Under the pieces are notes generated by a model that did not search any database, was not told where the DNA came from, and was given only the letters and a program-made list of their open reading frames with translations. This document shows, one piece after another, positions 8,226-16,536 of a stretch of DNA of 64,000 bases. The DNA is from Pseudomonadota bacterium (GTDB lineage Bacteria > Pseudomonadota > Gammaproteobacteria > Steroidobacterales > Steroidobacteraceae): positions 9,477 to 73,476 of the forward strand of contig JAEZFW010000060.1 in assembly GCA_023417315.1 (NCBI GenBank). The letters are read 5' to 3'. A program made the translations under genes and the position numbers. The first letter of the stretch is position 1. Each line of letters opens with the position of its first letter.

Positions 8226-8767
8226 GGAGCGATCTCGATCGGCGTGTTCGGCGGGGTCATCAACCAAATTTCGACCATGTCTGAGTTCGACACAGCGATG
8301 CACCCTTCCGTCCAGTCGACGTTCGAGTAGTAATCGCGCGGCTTGCGCGGCATGTTCGGCTGCCCATGAATCATGATGGCACCGCCGGGCTTCAGCCCTT
8401 GGCGCCGCGCGCGGTCGACGTCCTGAGTGTTGGGATAGTCGATCTGAATCGAGAGGAAATATTCGCTATTCGGATTGCGGCGCGTCAGTCGGTACTTACC
8501 TTCTGGCGTGCGGTAGTCGCCTTCGAACTGCTTGTGGCCTTCGGGTCGCAGCCCGAGCGCGATCCGGTACGTGCGCAAGATCTCTCCCTGGCGCATCAGG
8601 TACAGCTTTCGCTCGGCTTTTCGTACCACGACGCTGTCGGCCATCGGTAAGGCCGCCTCGCTCGTGGAAGAGACGAGCGCCGAGGACGGCAAATTGCCGT
8701 CGGCGAAGGCGAGCTCGCCCATTGCGAAGGCGACGAGTATTAGAGCGGCACGGTTTAGCATGATCAT
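8222..8767 (-). CDS. L,D-transpeptidase (YkuD domain), periplasmic
   Basis: A 181-residue protein with an N-terminal signal peptide (helix AALILVAFAMGELAFA) and a YkuD catalytic domain (about residues 45-180). The active-site pattern is complete: MIHGQ, then 18 residues on the TEGCIAVSN motif with the nucleophilic Cys. The family forms 3-3 peptidoglycan crosslinks, attaches lipoproteins or cuts such links; the short single-domain form does not settle which. I chose ATG 8767; a TATAAT hexamer lies only 12 bases upstream and no Shine-Dalgarno is visible, so the message may be leaderless. It overlaps ppnN by GTGA. Confidence 0.88.
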   Translation of the reverse strand: MIMLNRAALILVAFAMGELAFADGNLPSSALVSSTSEAALPMADSVVVRKAERKLYLMRQGEILRTYRIALGLRPEGHKQFEGDYRTPEGKYRLTRRNPNSEYFLSIQIDYPNTQDVDRARRQGLKPGGAIMIHGQPNMPRKPRDYYSNVDWTEGCIAVSNSDMVEIWLMTPPNTPIEIAP

Positions 8768-8779
8768 CGAGTGGGGGCG

Positions 8780-8785
8780 ATTATA
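8780..8785 (-). promoter_or_regulatory. -10 hexamer TATAAT immediately before ldt
   Basis: On the minus strand the sequence CTATAATCG places a perfect TATAAT 12 bases before the ATG at 8767. Initiation 6-8 bases downstream would give a 5' leader of only a few bases. No good -35 is seen at 17 bases. Confidence 0.4.
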
Positions 8786-8858
8786 GCGTGCTCGCGAGCC
8801 ATGGCCTCTGCGTGCGAGTTCTCGATATTCCCGATTTGGGCTCACGTGTCAGACACAT

Positions 8859-9236
8859 TCAATCGATCTGCTCCAGCGCGACTGAGGCGCATTCCTTCAT
8901 TCCGGGACCTGTCTCCGCCACCAGACGGTAACGCTCGCCCGCATAAACCTCCGCTTCCACGCTCAAGCGAGTGACACTGGAGGTTTCGGCGATCCGACAG
9001 TCCACCAGCAATTGATGCTTCCCTGGCAGCACTTCAACTGCGCTCTGGCCGACGCCGACCTCATAATCGTCGACTTTGCGCAGAATCACGCTGACCGGCG
9101 CCCCAGCAGTAAAGCGCAGATCTCCTACGATCTTCGCGACCTCATCGCGAGCGAGTCGTTCGCCCTCATAGCTCTGGCCGGTGGCGCATCCCACGACCAT
9201 GCTTGCAGCGAGCATGAGACTCAGTCCGCGCATCAT
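8859..9236 (-). CDS. Small lipoprotein, PEGA-like
   Basis: A 125-residue predicted lipoprotein with signal MMRGLSLMLAASMVVGCAT (lipobox VVGC). The rest is beta-rich: VSVILRKVDDYEVG, SAVEVLPGKHQLLVDC and AGERYRLVAETG recall the carbohydrate-related PEGA fold, in which a small sandwich includes a PGKHxLxV turn. The start ATGATG overlaps the stop of mltD, so it is the second gene of a coupled pair and probably acts in the envelope. Function unknown. Confidence 0.75.
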   Translation of the reverse strand: MMRGLSLMLAASMVVGCATGQSYEGERLARDEVAKIVGDLRFTAGAPVSVILRKVDDYEVGVGQSAVEVLPGKHQLLVDCRIAETSSVTRLSVEAEVYAGERYRLVAETGPGMKECASVALEQID

Positions 9237-11386
9237 GCCGACGGCTCAGCCGACGTGGGCTCGACGAGCGGGATCACGAGCGTCGTCCCAGGACGCACGC
9301 TGCCGAAATCCACATCCGGGTTGTACTGGCGCAGGAGCCAGATCGGAATGTTGTAACGCTGCTGCGCGAGGATCCAAATCGATTCGCCAGAGCGGATCAC
9401 GTGTGTCTCGTTACCCTTGATGCGAAATTGCGCAAAGAATGCTTCCTGGAGCTGCCGGTGATAGTCCTGACGCTTCGCCTCGAACTCATCGCGCGAAACT
9501 TTCGAGAAATCCAGCTTGACCGAACGACCGATCACGACTGGCGTTGCATATGACATGCGGTTGATCTGCCGCAAGTGACTCGCGCGTAAGCCAAGCCACT
9601 CGGCGTAATGTCCCAACGTCTCGGCGGCTTGCACCTGGATCGTATTGTCTGCGTGCACTGAGTAATCGCTCGGGTCCGCGGAAGCCGCAGCCTGCGTGCC
9701 CGGCACCAACGCCGGACCCATCTCCTCCGCTTCACGCTCCGAAGTGGGCTCCGCCGCTTCCGCCGCCATGATCGGTGCAGAGGATGGAATCGTCACCACA
9801 TTGTCCACCGTGACCTGCGCCTCGACCGGCGGCGCTGCACGTGCCGAATCCGCAAGCGCTAGAACTTGCCCTTCGTAGACGAAGTTCCGATTGCGAATAT
9901 TGTTCAGCTCCATCAGCTTGTCTTCGCTCAGACCATGGCGGCTCGCGATCTTGGAAAGCGTGTCGCCACGGCGCACGATGTAGCTACTCCCGCCGCCCAC
10001 GACTCCTGTCGCAGGGACCGCCGTTCGCGGCGGCGCTGGCTCGCGTTCCGTGCGTGCCACTGTTGCAGCGGGCGCGACCCCAGCCTTAGTCGGCAACGCG
10101 AGCACTTGTCCCGCACGGATCACATAGGGGCGCCTCAGATCGTTGAGCTCCGCCAACGTCGCAATGCTCACGCCATACTGCGAAGCGATGGTGGAAAGCG
10201 TCTCGCCGCTACGAACGCGGTGCTGTGTTTCGGCAAGTTGCGCTTCCGCGCGCATTCCTTCGAGCTTTGCCAGTACTTCAGTGGTATCGATGTGCGCGGG
10301 CACGCGCAGCTCGAAGCCGCGCGGGATGTGACGAGCACCATTCCAAACAGCCGGCAGCAAGGATGGGTTGAGTCGACGCAATTCCTCGCGCTCCAATCCA
10401 AGCGCAGCGGCGACACTGCTCGAGGGCACGAAGGCTGGCATCTCCATGATGCGACTCGAATCCGCGGCGTGACGCTTGATCGGGCCGAAATACTTCTCCG
10501 GCTGCGAGTCGATCTCCAGCGCTGCTAGAAACGCTACATAGAAGTTGCGCGAAGCAAAGCCAAAGGTACGGCTGTTGTACTTGCGCACGATCGTGACGAT
10601 GTCCGATGTGCCGAGTTGTTCCTTCGCGCGGCGCATGCCGCCCGGACCATGGTTATAGGCAGTCAGCGCGAGCGGCCAGGAGCCGAGCACGATGTAGTTC
10701 TGCTCGAGGAAGCGTGCGGCTGCTTCTGTCGAGCGATAGGGATCGAGGCGTTCATCGACGACCGCATCGATACGCAAGAAACGTCGGCCCGTGCTGCGCA
10801 TGAACTGCCACATACCCGCCGCGCCGACTTTCGAGTAAGCGTACGGATTGAATGAGGATTCTACGTGCGGAAGCGCGGCGAGCTCCCGCGGCAGGCCCAT
10901 TCGCTCGAACGTCGCCGCGATGTGATCGCGCCAAGCGCCTGAGCGGATGATGCCTTCGCGAAACCGATCGGCCTGCCCGAGCTGAAATCGAACCTCCTCC
11001 GAGGCTTGCTCGAACCGCAAGCGGCGCGTGTTCTTAGGCCATAGCGCCTGTACTCGCTGTTCCTCCTCGCTCAAATCCTCAACTCCTTGCGCGAGGCGTT
11101 CGAGGATGCGGGCGTATTTCTTCTTCGTGTCTTCGATGCGCTTCGAGCGCTGACGCGGCGAGAGGTTCGTCGGAAACTCCAACACTTCGTAGACGACTTC
11201 GAGATTCGATGCGTCGTGGATCAAGCCTCCGGTCGTCGCCACTTCGGTGTAGACGCGGCGCCAGAAAGCAATGTCGTACTCGAGCTCCGCCGGCCGTACG
11301 AAGTGCGTGTCGGCGTCGGCACGCGCACCAGAAGCGGAAGCGAGCGAAACGAACGCTAGGAAGAGAGAACAGATGAGCCAGCGCAT
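9233..11386 (-). CDS. mltD: Membrane-bound lytic transglycosylase D with LysM repeats
   Basis: A 717-residue periplasmic enzyme that cuts the MurNAc-GlcNAc bond of peptidoglycan, forming 1,6-anhydro ends. After the signal peptide (ends near ASASGARA) comes a helical N-domain, then the family 1 transglycosylase/GH23 core with catalytic Glu in LPHVESSFNPYAYS and the GAAGMWQFMRSTGR and YNHGPGG motifs. Three clear LysM modules follow (HRVRSGETLSTIA, YIVRRGDTLSKIA, HVIRSGESIWILA), and a degenerate fourth between the second and last. E. coli MltD has two LysM, so this is longer. I see no lipobox, so membrane anchoring is unlikely. ATG 11386 is preferred; GTG 11395 adds three residues. Confidence 0.93.
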   Translation of the reverse strand: MRWLICSLFLAFVSLASASGARADADTHFVRPAELEYDIAFWRRVYTEVATTGGLIHDASNLEVVYEVLEFPTNLSPRQRSKRIEDTKKKYARILERLAQGVEDLSEEEQRVQALWPKNTRRLRFEQASEEVRFQLGQADRFREGIIRSGAWRDHIAATFERMGLPRELAALPHVESSFNPYAYSKVGAAGMWQFMRSTGRRFLRIDAVVDERLDPYRSTEAAARFLEQNYIVLGSWPLALTAYNHGPGGMRRAKEQLGTSDIVTIVRKYNSRTFGFASRNFYVAFLAALEIDSQPEKYFGPIKRHAADSSRIMEMPAFVPSSSVAAALGLEREELRRLNPSLLPAVWNGARHIPRGFELRVPAHIDTTEVLAKLEGMRAEAQLAETQHRVRSGETLSTIASQYGVSIATLAELNDLRRPYVIRAGQVLALPTKAGVAPAATVARTEREPAPPRTAVPATGVVGGGSSYIVRRGDTLSKIASRHGLSEDKLMELNNIRNRNFVYEGQVLALADSARAAPPVEAQVTVDNVVTIPSSAPIMAAEAAEPTSEREAEEMGPALVPGTQAAASADPSDYSVHADNTIQVQAAETLGHYAEWLGLRASHLRQINRMSYATPVVIGRSVKLDFSKVSRDEFEAKRQDYHRQLQEAFFAQFRIKGNETHVIRSGESIWILAQQRYNIPIWLLRQYNPDVDFGSVRPGTTLVIPLVEPTSAEPSA

Positions 11387-11685
11387 AATGAGCACGAATA
11401 CCGAGTCAACAAGCGGTAAGAACGACCGGCGCTAAGACTATGTAAAACGACCCGCCCCGCTCAACAACGGAGTTCTCAGTCGAAGATGTTTACAGTGTCG
11501 CTTCGAGCGACTTCGATCAGGTGTCATAACGATCTCATCGAGGCGAGAAAAACGAGACGGCCGTCACAGTGTGCAGGGCAAGACATCGGAATCGCATGCT
11601 CCTTTCCCTGAATCGCCCGATTGGGCATTGGACTTGCAGACATCTGGACAAGGACGCGCGAGGGGCGCCGTCACGGAGATGCGGA
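11387..11685. other. Intergenic region between divergent mltD and PEP-CTERM genes
   Basis: About 300 bases with no credible ORF. It must hold the promoters of both flanking genes. A 6-bp hairpin (GTCGCT-TCG-AGCGAC) lies near 11505-11519; no confident sigma70 box was found by eye. Confidence 0.4.
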
Positions 11686-12321
11686 ATGAAGAAGACTCTG
11701 TTGATGATCGCAGCCATGGGTTCGCTAGCTGCTGCGAACGCGAATGCGACAGTCATTCGCCTGGATGGCAGCAGCACCAACCTGCAAGAAATCGTCTCCG
11801 GGCTGCCGGGCGGCGCGGGGATCAACGTCATCACCGATCAGCAAGCGCTGGACGAATCCTGGCACCTCTCCGGTCTGGTGGGAGTCGGCAACATCGTCGT
11901 GGAGCTCGCGAGCTTCGCGAACCAGAACCGCTTCGGAATCTACGACGTGTACAACCCGAGCATTCGCATGCAGCTCTTCGATGGGAGCGCATCAGCAGGC
12001 GCACAAGCGGAATTCACGCCGGTCGGCTTCTCGAGCGAGTTCTTCGGCTTCTATCTCGATACACCTGCGGGTCTTTGGTTCTCGCAGCAGGTGTTGAATG
12101 CGGATGGATACGATCACATGGTTGCGTTCGATTTGGGGCCGCAGTTCGTTTTCGGCTGGGAAGATCTGTCGTCGTCGCACACGGACAAGGACTTCAACGA
12201 CTTCGTCGTGCTCGTGAGCGGCGTCAAAGGCGTCAGCGTTCCTGAGCCTGCCACACTCGGCCTGCTCGGTCTCGGCATCGCTGGAATGGGCGTGTTCCGG
12301 CGTCGCAAACAGTCCGCCTGA
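11686..12321 (+). CDS. PEP-CTERM sorted protein with DUF4114-like domain
   Basis: A 211-residue exported protein. Residues 1-22 are a signal peptide (AAMGSLAAANANA). The body ends in a DUF4114-like segment, AFDLGPQFVFGWEDL followed by DKDFNDFVVLV, an acidic calcium-type motif. The C-terminus is a full PEP-CTERM signal: VPEPATLGLLGLG, a helix, then FRRRKQ. PEP-CTERM proteins are cut by an exosortase and linked to surface or extracellular polysaccharide, so an exosortase should exist elsewhere in this genome. ATG 11686 has GGAG about 8 bases upstream. A strong terminator follows at 12408. Confidence 0.88.
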   Translation: MKKTLLMIAAMGSLAAANANATVIRLDGSSTNLQEIVSGLPGGAGINVITDQQALDESWHLSGLVGVGNIVVELASFANQNRFGIYDVYNPSIRMQLFDGSASAGAQAEFTPVGFSSEFFGFYLDTPAGLWFSQQVLNADGYDHMVAFDLGPQFVFGWEDLSSSHTDKDFNDFVVLVSGVKGVSVPEPATLGLLGLGIAGMGVFRRRKQSA

Positions 12322-12407
12322 TTCTCATCTTGCGGTCTCGGGGCGGGGGGCCCTAAAAGGACCCGGGGCTCACGGGCCCTCCGCTTTCCGTGCAGCGTCC
12401 CCTCGAT

Positions 12408-12445
12408 AAGCCGGCTCGAGTTGTTCGAGCCGGCTTTTCGTTTTT
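12408..12445 (+). terminator. Intrinsic terminator of the PEP-CTERM gene
   Basis: A perfect 12-bp stem (AAGCCGGCTCGA / TCGAGCCGGCTT, arms 12408-12419 and 12425-12436) with a 5-base loop, followed by TTCGTTTTT. It lies 87 bases after the stop at 12321. Confidence 0.9.
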
Positions 12446-12501
12446 CTCTGGCCGCGCTTTCACTCATTGCGTGCTCAGCGCGACCTGCGCGAAGCTAGCG
12501 G

Positions 12502-13224
12502 ATGTACGAAGCGGAGAGCCTGTCTGTGGACATTAAAGCCTTCGTGCTGGGCGCAGCTTGCGGCATCGCCATCTACGCGATCGCTCAGCATGTCGTACGC
12601 GAAGAGCGGCCACCGATTCCCGTAGAGACGCAAAGTAATTTGCGCGGAAGCACGGTTTCCTCGGCGGCCGACGAAACGGGTCCGACTGCGACTCACAAAA
12701 GCGATAGACAAACGTTGCTCTTTGGCTTGCAGGTCGGCGAAGGAGATCGGACGAACGAGCTCGACGCGTCAATGCCGCCTGAGTCCCCCGGCCAACGTGA
12801 AGAGCCAATCGACTCCGAGCGGGCGCAACCCGAACAAGAGAAACGACGCAAGGGAACGACCATCACGCCCGGGATGGATACGACGAAGCTCTGGCTGGAT
12901 CGGGCGTACTCGAAGTTGCAATCACAGCCCAGGAACGAAAGCTGGGCCTATGACATGGAGATTGCGATACAGCAGTTTCTAGCGACTCATCAGTCGATTG
13001 GCGACTTCGAGCTGGGCTATGTCGAGTGTCGCTCCACGCTGTGCCAGATCAAAGCCATCGGCTTCGATGAGAGCACGGGCCCGACGTGGCAACGAGTCAT
13101 GTTCGATATGACGCAGCAACCTTGGTACGCATTCGGACAGACTGCGTCCTCGTGGAGCCGGATCGACGATCGCCTTCTCATCATTCACGACCTGTACACG
13201 ACCCCAACGCCTGCGGATGAATAG
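12502..13224 (+). CDS. Membrane-anchored hypothetical protein
   Basis: A 240-residue protein with one N-terminal membrane helix (IKAFVLGAACGIAIYAIAQHV, about residues 11-30), a long disordered Glu/Pro/Arg-rich linker (30-120) and a folded C-terminal domain (about 125-235). The domain contains LGYVECRSTLCQIKAIGF, a paired-Cys strand that may form a disulphide, which fits a periplasmic location. I do not recognise a named family. Convergent with the Lrp-type regulator, 35 bases apart. Confidence 0.7.
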   Translation: MYEAESLSVDIKAFVLGAACGIAIYAIAQHVVREERPPIPVETQSNLRGSTVSSAADETGPTATHKSDRQTLLFGLQVGEGDRTNELDASMPPESPGQREEPIDSERAQPEQEKRRKGTTITPGMDTTKLWLDRAYSKLQSQPRNESWAYDMEIAIQQFLATHQSIGDFELGYVECRSTLCQIKAIGFDESTGPTWQRVMFDMTQQPWYAFGQTASSWSRIDDRLLIIHDLYTTPTPADE

Positions 13225-13259
13225 TCGACGCGCGCATGGCTACGCGCCCGGCGCGCCAC

Positions 13260-13682
13260 CTAATCCTTGTATGTCGTCAGCAGCAAGTTGGTCTCCGACT
13301 GACTCACACCGTCGAGCAGACTGATTCGCGAGATGATGCGATCAAACTCCTGCAGATTCTCCGCTCGCAGCTCTGCCACGAAATCCCAGCGGCCGTTCGT
13401 CGTGTGAAGCGCTGCGATCGCGGGGTCTCCACGCAACGCGCGTAGTACGGCCTGCGTGCGATTGCCCGCCACCGCGATGGTCATCACCGCGCGGATCCCG
13501 TGCGAATCCGTCTGCGGTTTGAGGCGCACCGTGTAGCCGACGATGACGCCGTCCCTCTCCAACCGTGCGATTCGATTCTGCACAGTGCCGCGCGCAACGC
13601 CGAGCTTCTTGGCGAGCGTCGCGATCGGGCTTCGTGCGTCGTCGCGCAGCAAAGCGAGGAGTTGACGATCGAGGTCATCCAT
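13260..13682 (-). CDS. Lrp/AsnC-family transcriptional regulator
   Basis: A 140-residue feast/famine regulator: a winged helix-turn-helix near the N-terminus (LDRQLLALLRDDARSPIATLAKKLGV, recognition helix ARGTVQNRIARLERDG) and a C-terminal RAM ligand domain ending LLLTTYKD. Such proteins bind amino acids and form octamers that wrap DNA. It is divergent from ornithine cyclodeaminase and arginase, so it most likely senses arginine or ornithine and controls that pair (inference). I chose ATG 13682, with GAGG upstream; the frame extends ten codons to 13712. Confidence 0.9.
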   Translation of the reverse strand: MDDLDRQLLALLRDDARSPIATLAKKLGVARGTVQNRIARLERDGVIVGYTVRLKPQTDSHGIRAVMTIAVAGNRTQAVLRALRGDPAIAALHTTNGRWDFVAELRAENLQEFDRIISRISLLDGVSQSETNLLLTTYKD

Positions 13683-13834
13683 CGCAGAGCACCTCGGGAT
13701 TGAGTTGTTCATTCTGCCATTTCAGGCTGCCCATTTGTTCAATGTGCTGCGCATTCCTGCCGCTTCGTTGGCTTTTTATTGGCCCCTAACGGGCAAAGAC
13801 TACTCTCTGTGGATGGTATTCATCGGGTGCAGCC
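13683..13834. promoter_or_regulatory. Divergent control region of lrp-type gene and ocd-arginase
   Basis: This 152-base gap must hold both promoters. TTGTTCA occurs twice in the same orientation, at 13705-13711 and 13735-13741, a 30-base spacing close to three helical turns, as expected for an oligomeric Lrp-type protein. Neither a clear -35/-10 pair nor a palindrome was found. Confidence 0.35.
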
Positions 13835-14899
13835 ATGGTTCAGTACATTGGGATCGCGCGAGTGAAGGAGCTGGTCGGAGCGCTCGGACCCGCCCAATTC
13901 ATCGAGGGACTCGCGCGCGAAATCGAAGTCGACTATCGACGCTGGGATGCGTTCGACAAGTCACCGCGGCATGCAGTGCATTCGCCGGTCGGCGTGATCG
14001 AGCTCATGCCGATCAGCGACGGACACGAGTATTCGTTCAAGTACGTCAATGGGCATCCGAAGAACACAGGCGAGGGCTTGTTGACGGTCACAGCCTTCGG
14101 TGTGCTGTCCGATGTCGATACCGGCTATCCGCGTCTGATCTCCGAGCTGACGTTCACAACTGCGTTGCGCACAGCGGCGACGTCCGCGCTCGTCGCCCAA
14201 TATCTTGCACGATCCTCCCGCCGCGCGATGGCGCTCATCGGCAACGGCGCGCAGGGAGAATTCCAGACGATCGCGTTCCATCACTTGCTCGGCATTCGTG
14301 AGCTGCGCCTCTACGACACTGACCCGCATGCGACGGACAAGCTCGTTCGCAATCTCGAAACGCTCTCATTGGATGGGCTGCAGATCGTGCGTTGTGGGTC
14401 GGTTGCAGATGCGGTGCGCGGCGCCGATATCGTCACGACCGTCACCGCGGACAAACGCAATGCGGTGGTACTCACGCCGGAGATGATCGAGCCAGGGATG
14501 CATCTCAACGCGGTCGGCGGCGACTGCCCGGGCAAGACCGAGCTGCACCAGGACATTTTGATGCGGCCGGACGCGCGCGTCGTCGTCGAGTACGAGCCGC
14601 AATCGCGTATGGAAGGCGAAGTTCAGCAACTGGATCCGACCTTCCAAGTCATCCAGCTCAGCGATGTCGTGAGCGGCGCGGTGCGTGCTCGCGAGAACGA
14701 AGCTCAAGTCACCATCTTCGATTCCGTCGGGTTCGCGCTCGAGGACTTCTCTGCCTTGCGCTATCTCGAGCGCTTACATCGCGAGGTCGGCGGCATACGC
14801 CAAGAGCTCGACATCGTCCCTGCTGTGCGAGACCCCAAAGACCTGTTCACCGACTTGATGCCTCAGCCGGCACGCGCGCGCGTGCGCGCCATATCGTAA
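13835..14899 (+). CDS. Ornithine cyclodeaminase
   Basis: A 354-residue NAD-dependent enzyme that turns L-ornithine directly into L-proline and ammonia. It belongs to the OCD/mu-crystallin family: an N-terminal substrate domain (KSPRHAVHSPVGVIELMPI, FKYVNGHP) and a Rossmann domain with ALIGNGAQGEFQ near residue 130. The DADIVTTVTADK-type motif (GADIVTTVTADKRN) and GMHLNAVGGDCPGKTEL with its catalytic Asp match true ornithine cyclodeaminases better than alanine dehydrogenase-like members. Arginase begins 10 bases downstream, so the pair converts arginine to proline in two steps. No strong ribosome-binding site is seen at the chosen ATG. Confidence 0.92.
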   Translation: MVQYIGIARVKELVGALGPAQFIEGLAREIEVDYRRWDAFDKSPRHAVHSPVGVIELMPISDGHEYSFKYVNGHPKNTGEGLLTVTAFGVLSDVDTGYPRLISELTFTTALRTAATSALVAQYLARSSRRAMALIGNGAQGEFQTIAFHHLLGIRELRLYDTDPHATDKLVRNLETLSLDGLQIVRCGSVADAVRGADIVTTVTADKRNAVVLTPEMIEPGMHLNAVGGDCPGKTELHQDILMRPDARVVVEYEPQSRMEGEVQQLDPTFQVIQLSDVVSGAVRARENEAQVTIFDSVGFALEDFSALRYLERLHREVGGIRQELDIVPAVRDPKDLFTDLMPQPARARVRAIS

Positions 14900-14909
14900 G
14901 AGCGAGACC

Positions 14910-15848
14910 ATGAGCATGCAGAATGTGACTTTGATCGGCGCTCCTACCGATGTCGGCGCGAACGATCGCGGTGCTTCGATGGGTCCCGAGGCGCTGCGCG
15001 TTGCGGGATTGCAAGCCGCACTTGCAGGTCGGGGCCTCACCGTCCTCGATCGCGGCAATCTCAACGGTCCGCGCAATCCTGGGCTGCCGCGTCAGGAAGG
15101 CTATCGCCACCTCGCGGAAGTGATCGAGTGGAATCGCCGTGTTCACGGCGCCGTATATGCGGATCTTGCGGAAGGCGGCCTGCCGGTCCTGCTTGGCGGC
15201 GATCATTCCTTGAGCATCGGTTCGATCAGTGCCGTCGCGCGTCACTGCCGCGAGTCACGCAAGAAATTAAGAGTGCTCTGGCTGGATGCGCACGCCGACT
15301 TCAATATCAGCGAGCTTTCTCCGACCGGGAATATTCATGGAATGCCGGTCGCGTGCTTATGCGGTTTCGGACCGCAGGAGCTGACGAGCATCGGCGGACA
15401 CGTCCCGGCCGTGCGCCCAGCGTGGATTCGAGAGATCGGCATCCGCAGCGTCGATGCCGGCGAGAAGCGATTCGTTCACGATCATCACCTGGAAGTGTTC
15501 GACATGCGCTACATCGATGAAGTCGGTGTCCGCCAGACGATGGAAGCTGCGCTCGAGGGGCTCGACGCAGACACTCATCTGCATGTGAGCTTCGACGTCG
15601 ACTTTCTGGATCCCGAAATCGCACCCGGCGTGGGCACGACAGTTCCCGGTGGACCGACTTATCGCGAAGCGCAACTGTGCATGGAGATGATCGCGGACAC
15701 GGGACGCATGGGATCGCTCGATATCATGGAGCTCAATCCGGCGATGGACATCCACAACAAGACAGCGAAGCTTGCCGTCGATCTCGTCGAATCGCTCTTT
15801 GGTAAGAGCACGCTTGTCAGCAAGAAGCGGTTAGTGACTAGTGGTTAG
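14910..15848 (+). CDS. rocF: Arginase
   Basis: A 312-residue binuclear manganese enzyme that hydrolyses arginine to ornithine and urea. The metal-binding motifs of the ureohydrolase family are all present: GGDHSLSIG (about residue 98), DAHADFN (about 124) with the following NIHGMPVA, and SFDVDFLDPEIAPG (about 230), plus the late ELNPAMDIHNKTAKL. IHGMP identifies arginase rather than agmatinase. It follows ornithine cyclodeaminase by 10 bases. The last residues (KKRLVTSG) are encoded by a degenerate copy of the same GGTTAG-type array that ends rocD. Confidence 0.94.
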   Translation: MSMQNVTLIGAPTDVGANDRGASMGPEALRVAGLQAALAGRGLTVLDRGNLNGPRNPGLPRQEGYRHLAEVIEWNRRVHGAVYADLAEGGLPVLLGGDHSLSIGSISAVARHCRESRKKLRVLWLDAHADFNISELSPTGNIHGMPVACLCGFGPQELTSIGGHVPAVRPAWIREIGIRSVDAGEKRFVHDHHLEVFDMRYIDEVGVRQTMEAALEGLDADTHLHVSFDVDFLDPEIAPGVGTTVPGGPTYREAQLCMEMIADTGRMGSLDIMELNPAMDIHNKTAKLAVDLVESLFGKSTLVSKKRLVTSG

Positions 15849-15858
15849 AGGTTAGTCA
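15826..15858. repeat. Degenerate GGTTAG array at the arginase 3' end
   Basis: From 15826 the sequence reads AAGCGGTTAG, then TGACTAG, TGGTTAG, AGGTTAG, TCAG. It covers the final codons and the stop. It matches the left arm of the repeat ending rocD, but no complementary right arm is seen within several hundred bases. Confidence 0.65.
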
Positions 15859-15908
15859 GAAACGCTGCTGCGCTGTCACCTTCATTCGATCCTTCCTCGA
15901 TTACCCCC

Positions 15909-15936
15909 TGCCCTCCTTGCACGTGCAGGGAGGGCA
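15909..15936. terminator. 28-bp near-perfect palindrome between convergent genes
   Basis: TGCCCTCCTTGCAC (15909-15922) is followed directly by GTGCAGGGAGGGCA (15923-15936); 13 of 14 positions pair. It lies between the stops of arginase and the SRPBCC gene. No U-run follows on either strand, so it may act as a transcript end, a processing site or a protein-binding palindrome. Confidence 0.55.
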
Positions 15937-15956
15937 AGGTGGCACCACGCACACCA

Positions 15957-16406
15957 CTACTCGGCAGGAATTTCCGGCTCGACGAGCTTTGCGAGGAGTA
16001 TCAGCGACTCTTGCCAGCCGAGATAGCACATCTCGAGTGGAATGACCTCTGGTAGACCCTCCTGCACGATGCTCAGCTCCGTGCCGCACGATACTTTCTT
16101 GAGCGTGATCGTGGCCTGCATCTCTCCGGGCAGATTCGGATCATCGAATCGATCCGTATAGCGGATGCGCTCGCCTGGAATGAGCTCGAGGTATTTCCCG
16201 CCGAACGAATGGCTCTGCCCGTTCGAGAAGTTCGTGAACGACATCTTGTACGTGCCGCCGACCCTCGCTTCCATGTGGTGCACCTTACACGTGAACCCGT
16301 TTGGCGGAAGCCACTTCGCTATGGCATCCGGATCGAGGAATGCTTTGTAGGCTCGCTCCGGCGGAGCGCGAAGCACACGATGAAGACGGACTGTATGACT
16401 GGTCAT
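15957..16406 (-). CDS. SRPBCC / AHSA1-like domain protein
   Basis: A 149-residue START-like helix-grip protein of the activator-of-Hsp90-homology-1 type. Family marks are VLRAPPERAYKAFLDPDAIAKWLPP near the start, GGTYKMSFTN, the GGKYLELIPGERIRYTDRF strand, and LGWQESLILLAKLVEPE at the C-terminal helix. Such proteins have a deep ligand cavity; ligands are rarely known. ATG 16406 has AAGGAG six bases upstream. Its start region overlaps none of the sirtuin coding sequence, which begins at 16537 in the opposite direction. Confidence 0.85.
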   Translation of the reverse strand: MTSHTVRLHRVLRAPPERAYKAFLDPDAIAKWLPPNGFTCKVHHMEARVGGTYKMSFTNFSNGQSHSFGGKYLELIPGERIRYTDRFDDPNLPGEMQATITLKKVSCGTELSIVQEGLPEVIPLEMCYLGWQESLILLAKLVEPEIPAE

Positions 16407-16536
16407 GAGTTGCTCCTTGTTGGAAGAGGATGACTTCGATGCAAGGACGTACCCGCAACGCGGCATCCGACATCAGTTGCCGAAATGTAGCGCCTCTTAC
16501 GACTGCACGCGGGCGCCATCCGTTACCATTCGAAGA

